Below, piece by piece: positions 58,350 through 64,000 of a stretch of DNA of 64,000 nt; positions within the stretch are counted from its first letter, which is position 1; each line of letters opens with the position of its first letter. The position numbers and the translations under genes were made by a program. Location of the stretch: positions 14,833,156 through 14,897,155 of the forward strand of contig JARCOQ010000002.1 in NCBI GenBank assembly GCA_029207755.1. Direction: 5' to 3'. Source of the DNA: Chamaea fasciata. Lineage: Eukaryota > Chordata > Aves > Passeriformes > Sylviidae. The notes under the pieces were generated by a model that saw nothing but the letters and a program-made list of their open reading frames with translations, did no database searches and was not told where the DNA came from.

Positions 58350-60999
58350 TTAATATGATAGCAATAAAAATCTCTATGTTTTAAACACAGGAATTCATCA
58401 TTTCTCAACAATTACCTTGAAGGCATATCAAAATTTTTTTCCCAATCAAAATAAGTGGCCAATTTTAAAAGTCATGTCCAGAAAAATAAAAAGAAATTAA
58501 ACCCAAAATTTTTGTTACAAGCAAAACAAAAACAAGAACAAAACCAAAAACATTTCCACTGAATTTTGGTTAGTGAAAAAATTCTAAGACAAAACCGGAT
58601 TTCTTTTAGTACTTTGTTAGTGTTCAATTTCAAACTTGTGAAAACAGTTTTTATTGATTTACTTTCTTTCTGGTGTGCCTTACAAATCAATCATCCACAT
58701 CCATGCACAGTTACACAATCATAGTACTGGATAAAATCAGTGCTTTTCTTGCCTTCTGCTGCCAGTTCCCACCAGGCCCTACTGATCTGCCACTTTCCTA
58801 GGTGATGTGGGAATTAAAACTGGCTGGGATGAAGGGCAGATACAGATTTTTCCACCCAAACAGCAAACAAATTGTTAGAATGATCCCAAAGAAGAAAAGA
58901 AATCCATATGAGATGCAATTTCTTCTCCCTCAGTTTCACATGGAGAAACAACATTTTCATCCAGTTCACTCCTAGTAAGTTTATATTTAGAAAAAAAACT
59001 CAGTTCATAGAGCTCACCTAGACTCAAGAGCTTCAGTTTTATGTTTGAGAGGTAGTAAGACACAATATGTACGGACAGGTAGAACTTGCAATGATCATAA
59101 CTTTAATGAAAACAAATGTTTTCACTGTGTTTAAATGGGCTGGAAGAATTTTTGCTCCTCAATTTGGCTTAGGCTTTTGTTTGAATATCAATAATATTCT
59201 AAAGTTATTCAGATTTAGCACAATTTAGCAGTTTAGGTTCTTATAACTGCAGTTTGAAAATGAAAAACACGTGTAGAGAAGGACTAACACTGAAGTGTTA
59301 TTGCTTCTAGAATAGGGCCAAACTTGTTTTGGGTGCCTGGTGTACATGGCCTGTGTTATAAGTACATATTATATTACTGGCTTTTTGCAAATATTAAAAT
59401 GAATGCTATATGTATAATGTTGGAAAACTTTGCTGTATGAATATAGATTTTTTTTAATTTTTTGCTATTAACAAAACTTAGAAATAGTAGTGCGATAAAT
59501 ACATGTTTCTTGGGCTATAGCACGGTATTAAAATGGAGACTATGTGATGTAGGATGCTTTTGTTCATGTAGCTAACTCAGAGAATGGTAAAGATAATCAG
59601 GAAATTCCTCACATTCTTGGATTATCCTATCTGGATGAAGATGGAAGTGACAGACACCAGAGCCCCTTCGGAGGAATTTATTGACCTTTTGCTATCAGGG
59701 CATGTGGGGACAGCACAATGGAGCCACAAGGAGAAATAAAATGTTGAATTGATCTGCAGGATGGAATGGGGGATGGTTAAAGTTTGAAACCAAGCAAAAG
59801 AATATCTAAACTCGAAGGAATGTTTGAATAATGCATGGAGGGCTATGAATATGCATCAGGCTGGTGCATTTAAGGAGTGTTTCTTGATAGGTGTGCTTTT
59901 TGGCTGAATGCCAAGCACCCTGCCATAACTCTTTGCTTCTGTCTCTTATTGTCTTTTTATTAAACTTCTAAAAGTTTTACCAGAAAAGCAAACCTCATTT
60001 TTCACAGTGCTTATTTATGCAACACCTGCCTGGCATTTTTAGTTTGTTTTGCTAAGAACAGACTAAATCCTATTTCTTTCTGGATGGAACTGAATCTGCA
60101 AGAGAGGGACTGTATTTTCTGAAAGCTATAGCATAAAATTCACCAAGTACTGCATAAAAAATTATTCTGATCTCAACAGCTCTGTATTTGCCATAGAATT
60201 GTTTTCGCTTTTGCCTATTTTCATCTTCCTCCATTCCCTTATACATAGAAGAGCAACTAGGATGCTGCTTGAAGGCAACCATTTTCATCAAGATTTCCCA
60301 GAAATCTGGCATTTATAGGAGCCCTAACAAGGTTATATTCAAAGAACCTTACCTCTCTCTGCTGTCCCTTTTAGATACATATTAGGCATTTCATAGCATG
60401 AACAGACAGGTCATGAGCAAGGTATTTTAAAACTTATACTAAAAATGTCCGAGAATCTAAAACTTTTCTAGCAACATCTCTCTTTTCTGTTTGGCTGTGG
60501 AAAAAGCTGGTTTTATTTTCAGTTGGAAAATGGGGGCAGCAAAAAGTTGTATGCACATATAAAGAAGATAAAATTTAAGAACTTTAAAGAACTTTATTTT
60601 CTTTATGGGAGTTAAAGTCTTCCACGGTACATTTAATTTCATTCAAAATATGCCGCTTGACTCTGTCAGAATCCCTAGACATCCAGGCTTGTTACCAGTG
60701 ACCTTGTATTACCCAGAAGCACAGGGTTAGATCATTCAGTGAGAAATGGCACTGGAGGGAAAGACAACACCACTATTCCCCTTAGGTCTGTGGATTTAGA
60801 CCCTTTTTCCATTTCTACCCTTCCCTCCTCCTACCCACCCTGAGCAAAGTATTTTGATTTAACCATAATACAAAGTTCATTTGAGGTAACAAAAGACTGG
60901 GATTTCACCAAATGTATTCTTCTCTGGAAAATATTCAGCATCTCCTGAGGAGAGTGCCCAAGAGGGCCTCCAAAAATACTGTTCTAAATGATAAGCCGA
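58350..60999. other. Non-coding stretch with a possible LTR
   Basis: No gene recognised. 59,640-60,007 has an LTR-like plus-strand order: a CATTTAAGGAG TATA-like motif, TTTTTATTAAAC as polyadenylation signal, then AAAAGCAAACCTCATTTTTCACA. Ends and duplication are not defined. Confidence 0.35.
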
Positions 61000-61577
61000 A
61001 TCCATGAATTAAAAATATTAATAAAAAATTTATTAATAAAAACAAAAAAAAATCAAGAATTTGAGAATAGAAAAACCCTGATAAAACCATAATCAAAGCT
61101 CAGTTCTGATCCCGGGAATCGGTGCTGGGTGAACTGAAGATCCTGCCCCTATGGCACAGAATCCCCCTCTGGTTCACAAATTCGGAGTGTGCAGGCCCCC
61201 ATTTTTATACAGTTTTTGGGCTTGTGCAACCAATTACTTCATTGGTTCTTCGTGTAATATGGTCCTTGATTCATATTCGTATGGTTTCCTTTTTGCATGA
61301 GAGTTTGGGGAATAGTTTTTTCAGGGAGACATCAGCTTATATCTGGGTTTACTGGAACCAGGTATTGAGATGTATGTACTCAATGAGATTGAAGTGATGG
61401 ATATGGGGTTCTGAGCACTTGGTCGATGGCCGATGATGGCAGTGCTCAACTCCATTACCCATGGGTGGTGCCTTCCTTTCTTTCGGTGATGGGTGATTCT
61501 CTGCTTTTCAGCTGAGGAATGTCTTCCCAGAACCCTGCATTCCTTAGGCTTAAAACATTATACAGTAACACACAAAC
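61000..61577 (-). mobile_element. Probable LTR
   Basis: In minus orientation there is a TATA box TGTATAAAAATGGGGGCC near 61,200-61,217. A transcript start region follows (GAATTTGTGAACCAGAGG), then AATAAATTTTTTATT near 61,030. A plausible start, TGTTACTGTATAATG, lies at about 61,580. The promoter-to-polyadenylation order supports an LTR. The exact ends and class are uncertain. Confidence 0.5.
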
Positions 61578-62103
61578 TAACTCTATATAGGTTTATAAAG
61601 TATTATAAAAAGAAAACACAAATTAATCCTACAATAGCTATCACAATACTAAATATTTTGTGGCTACAGTGCAGCTCAAGGATCAGGAGATGACAAATCC
61701 AGCATATGCCTTGGCTTGTGTCCCTAGAATTGGCTAAAATAAAAAACCAAACCCAAAATCAGGTATGGTGGGTCTGTGGCAGCCAGTGCAAATGGGCAGA
61801 TTTATCCAGGCTGAGACTTGCTGGGGGAAATAGTGATCTCCTGTCCAGGGTGGGTAAAAGGACTTCTATAGCACAAGTCATCCTCTTACATGAACTGAAC
61901 AATTCTAAGGGGGCTCTCACCATTTTCACTGCGGGACTCTGATTCAGACAGGATTTTTGGCTGTTGGGCTGTCACCATTTATGAACAGCCCTTTCCAGGG
62001 TACTCCTAACCATTGTGGCACTGGCAGAGGTGCTTGGATGGGACATGGGACTTGAAGAGGGACTGATTAGATTTTTATTTGTGCCACAACATGTGTTATA
62101 CAC
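61578..62103. other. Non-coding stretch
   Basis: Nothing recognised. Confidence 0.5.
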
Positions 62104-62653
62104 TGTCCTGGGTTGTAGTATAGGATGTGCACAAAGTATTCTATCACCATCTTCATGAACTGTTGAATCCAGGTGGGGCAGTGTTTTTCCCAGACCCTGT
62201 CCCTCTGGGCCATTATCTTCTGTTAATGGCCCATCAGACGCCTTGCCCATGACTCATAGATAATTCCCTCCAGGAGCTATCTCTGTTTAATGGGCCATCA
62301 AGGACCCCCTGCATGACCCATCATCCCATTGTGAGATGCTCTGCCCAGGGGGAGGAACCAAGCATTCTCACCTGGATATAATCTGGGGTTTGGTTCATCA
62401 CAGGGGGTCCTTACCCACTGGATTCCCAGAGGAACAGAGCTACCAGACCTTTCTACAGGATCACTGCTTCAGGAAGACCACCTCATCTGGACTGCTTCCA
62501 TTACTCTGCTCAGGTAGTATTCTGACTCTGTCAGTGGTCTTTTGTATTATTGCATCTATTTTATTCTACTTTCTTTCCTTTCTTCCCTTTCTTCCTATTA
62601 AATTGTATTTCTGACTTGGAGCCTCTCATTTGTTTTGCTTTCAAACCACTACA
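62104..62653 (+). mobile_element. Solo ERVL-type LTR
   Basis: Plus-strand copy of the family seen at 48,669-49,210. It starts TGTCCTGGGTTGTAGTATAGG and ends CAAACCACTACA. It includes a TATA-like GGATATAATCTGGG (62,373-62,386), a T/C-rich tract and the CTATTAAATTG signal. A clean target duplication is not visible because the next LTR abuts directly. Confidence 0.8.
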
Positions 62654-63440
62654 CACAGGAAGTGAAAAACTACTACCAGGGCAGTTCACGTGCTGGGAGC
62701 CATGTACCCGGGGAGACGTTGTCTAGCAGCCGATCAGAGGAGAGAAAGCTTCCACGATTAGGCTGCAAGCGACCCCCTCCCCGCTGCTGGTGGGGCAGAT
62801 CTCTCAGCTGCCCAAGAAAAATTTCCCGGGAAATTGGGCTATGGGAGGAGCCTTGGCAGACAAAAGCAACTAACTGGGCCACAACCCCAGCCTTTTTTCT
62901 TTAGGTTTCTTGGAGGGTTTGGGTGCTCGCTCAGAGGATTAGCTTTGCCCCCCTCTCCCCCTGCTCCTTTCTTTTCCTCCCTGCAGTCCTGCTTCTTCCC
63001 TGGCTGTCTGCCCTGCTTCACCGCTTCCCCGGGGCAGCCTGACACCATGGCAAACAGCAAACCACTGTTTCCCCGATGGAGCAGCCGGAGCTGCTGTGCT
63101 GTGACCCTGACAACCTGCAACTGCTCCATGAGTGCACCTGTAGCCACAGCAACCTGTTCTTTGGGACTGGGAGAGACATGCAACCTGCTGCTGTTTGGAA
63201 ATTGCGCCCAACCCGCCATGGGAGCCATGCAGACTCATTGCAGCTTGCAGCACACGCTCTCCATCTGCCGAGCTGGCGCTAACAGGGCACCCGCGGTACA
63301 ACGGTAACGATTTGTCCTGGTTTTCTGTTTCTCTCTCCGTCTCTCTTTCCCCCTCATTGCTCCCTTTTATATCCCCCTCCAGTAGGAACATATATCTTTC
63401 TTTACCAATAAACAGTTCTCAGATCTAATATGGCTGTGTT
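62654..63440 (+). mobile_element. LTR (family shared with 41.9 kb)
   Basis: A GC-rich block with CTCCCTTTTATATCCCCCTCC (TATA-like, about 63,361-63,376) and CCAATAAACAGTTC (about 63,402-63,415), closely resembling the 3' part of the block at 41.9-42.8 kb. It starts immediately after the previous LTR. The ORFs inside are compositional. The 3' limit is uncertain. Confidence 0.5.
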
Positions 63441-63502
63441 TGGACTTCATTTTCTTCTGAGAAATCTGTCAAAAAGAATCTTCCCCAACTTTGCTTTTAC
63501 AG

Positions 63503-63628
63503 TGGGACAGGACAGACCCTCAGTTGCAAGAACCCCAGAGCTATGAGACACTGTGCGATGTTCACCACAGGAGTAGTTTCAGAGAGGGTTTCCTGGTCAT
63601 GCTGGTGTCCTTTCTGACAGCTATCCAG
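63503..63628 (+). CDS. Candidate internal exon, host gene unknown
   Basis: 126 nt, phase 0 at both ends. It is preceded by a strong acceptor (CCCCAACTTTGCTTTTACAG) and followed by a good donor (CCAG then GTGAGATAC). It encodes 42 residues including QSYETLCDVHHRSSFREGF and then a hydrophobic end LVMLVSFLTAIQ. Exact codon phase, splice signals and coding-like composition argue for a real exon of a plus-strand gene continuing beyond 64,000. I do not recognise the protein. An LTR lies just upstream in what would be the preceding intron. Confidence 0.5.
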
Positions 63629-64000
63629 GTGAGATACAAGGCTTTAAATGGCCAGTCAGAACCTGGGCACAAACCTAAGAGCAGCTTTCTGGAGGTAACT
63701 TGGGGGGAAGGGGGGCGGGGTGCTTTGGGACAGGGGTTGTGACCTGGGGGTGTTTTACTGGGGTGCAGCTGGTGTTTGCTGGTAGCTGTGTAATACACAC
63801 CCAGAGCACTCAAGCCAAGATAGCCCTTAATAATTCACTAAAACAGAAAAGACATTATCAAAAGTATATTTCCAAATCCCCTGCTTCCTGCACTCTGGGT
63901 TCATCTCTAAGGATACATCATTCTAGGAGGAATCACAAAGCTATTAGCACCTGCCCATCAATATTAGCAACAGTCCTGTGTAACAGCACTTGTCTCTTGT
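63629..64000. other. Probable intron, no features seen
   Basis: Sequence after the donor at 63,629. It contains a G-rich patch (63,700-63,720) and nothing else recognisable. Confidence 0.4.

Noticed and set aside
1..64000. tRNA, rRNA or other structured RNA genes
   Set aside because: I looked for cloverleaf-like and known conserved RNA segments by eye and found none. A tRNAscan-SE or Infernal run would settle it.

Overview
The window looks like bird nuclear DNA, probably from a songbird. CR1 LINE fragments with the typical ATTCTATGATTCTATGA-type 3' ends lie on both strands. There are many solo LTRs, one decayed betaretrovirus-like (ERVK-type) pol/gag copy and one complete ERVL-like provirus. 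Host coding sequence is very sparse and there is a single strong CpG island. I recognised no named host gene.

Layout. 1-19 kb is mostly intergenic or intronic DNA with CR1 pieces (2.7, 17.2 kb), LTRs (9.2-10.6, 14.0-14.6 kb) and A-rich simple repeats. 19.2-21.4 kb holds the likely host gene: a CpG island promoter, a 19-codon signal-peptide-like first exon on the minus strand (20,869-20,925) with a consensus splice donor, and a candidate terminal exon with one membrane segment (19,181-19,417). 21.4-33.5 kb is non-coding apart from a CR1 end, one LTR, a CTAT microsatellite and some unexplained ORFs. 33.7-39.96 kb is a minus-strand ERVK-type element with recognisable gag, protease/dUTPase, RT, RNase H and integrase. 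It is broken by frameshifts and by a 342-bp solo LTR that landed on the codon of the first RT catalytic Asp. 40-50.7 kb holds more solo LTRs and CR1 pieces, including one LTR with a perfect 6-bp target duplication (45,053-45,361).

50,758-57,323 is a full ERVL-like provirus: two 677/678-bp LTRs, a 5-bp target duplication (GGTGC), a tRNA-Lys1,2-type primer binding site, one gag-pro-pol frame and no env. It is the most interesting object here. All 15 substitutions between its LTRs are G/A on the plus strand, 14 with A in the 3' LTR, none at CpG and 8 of the 14 in GG context. The 4.7-kb gag-pol frame has no frameshift but 24 internal stops, 14 of them TAG, and the stops become denser toward the 3' end. 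This is the footprint of cytidine-deaminase (APOBEC-like) editing of minus-strand cDNA, not of slow decay. It is notable because birds are not known to have an APOBEC3 locus.

57.3-64 kb carries further LTRs, two of them abutting (62.1-63.4 kb), and one convincing 126-nt phase-0 exon on the plus strand (63,503-63,628) of a gene that would continue beyond the window.
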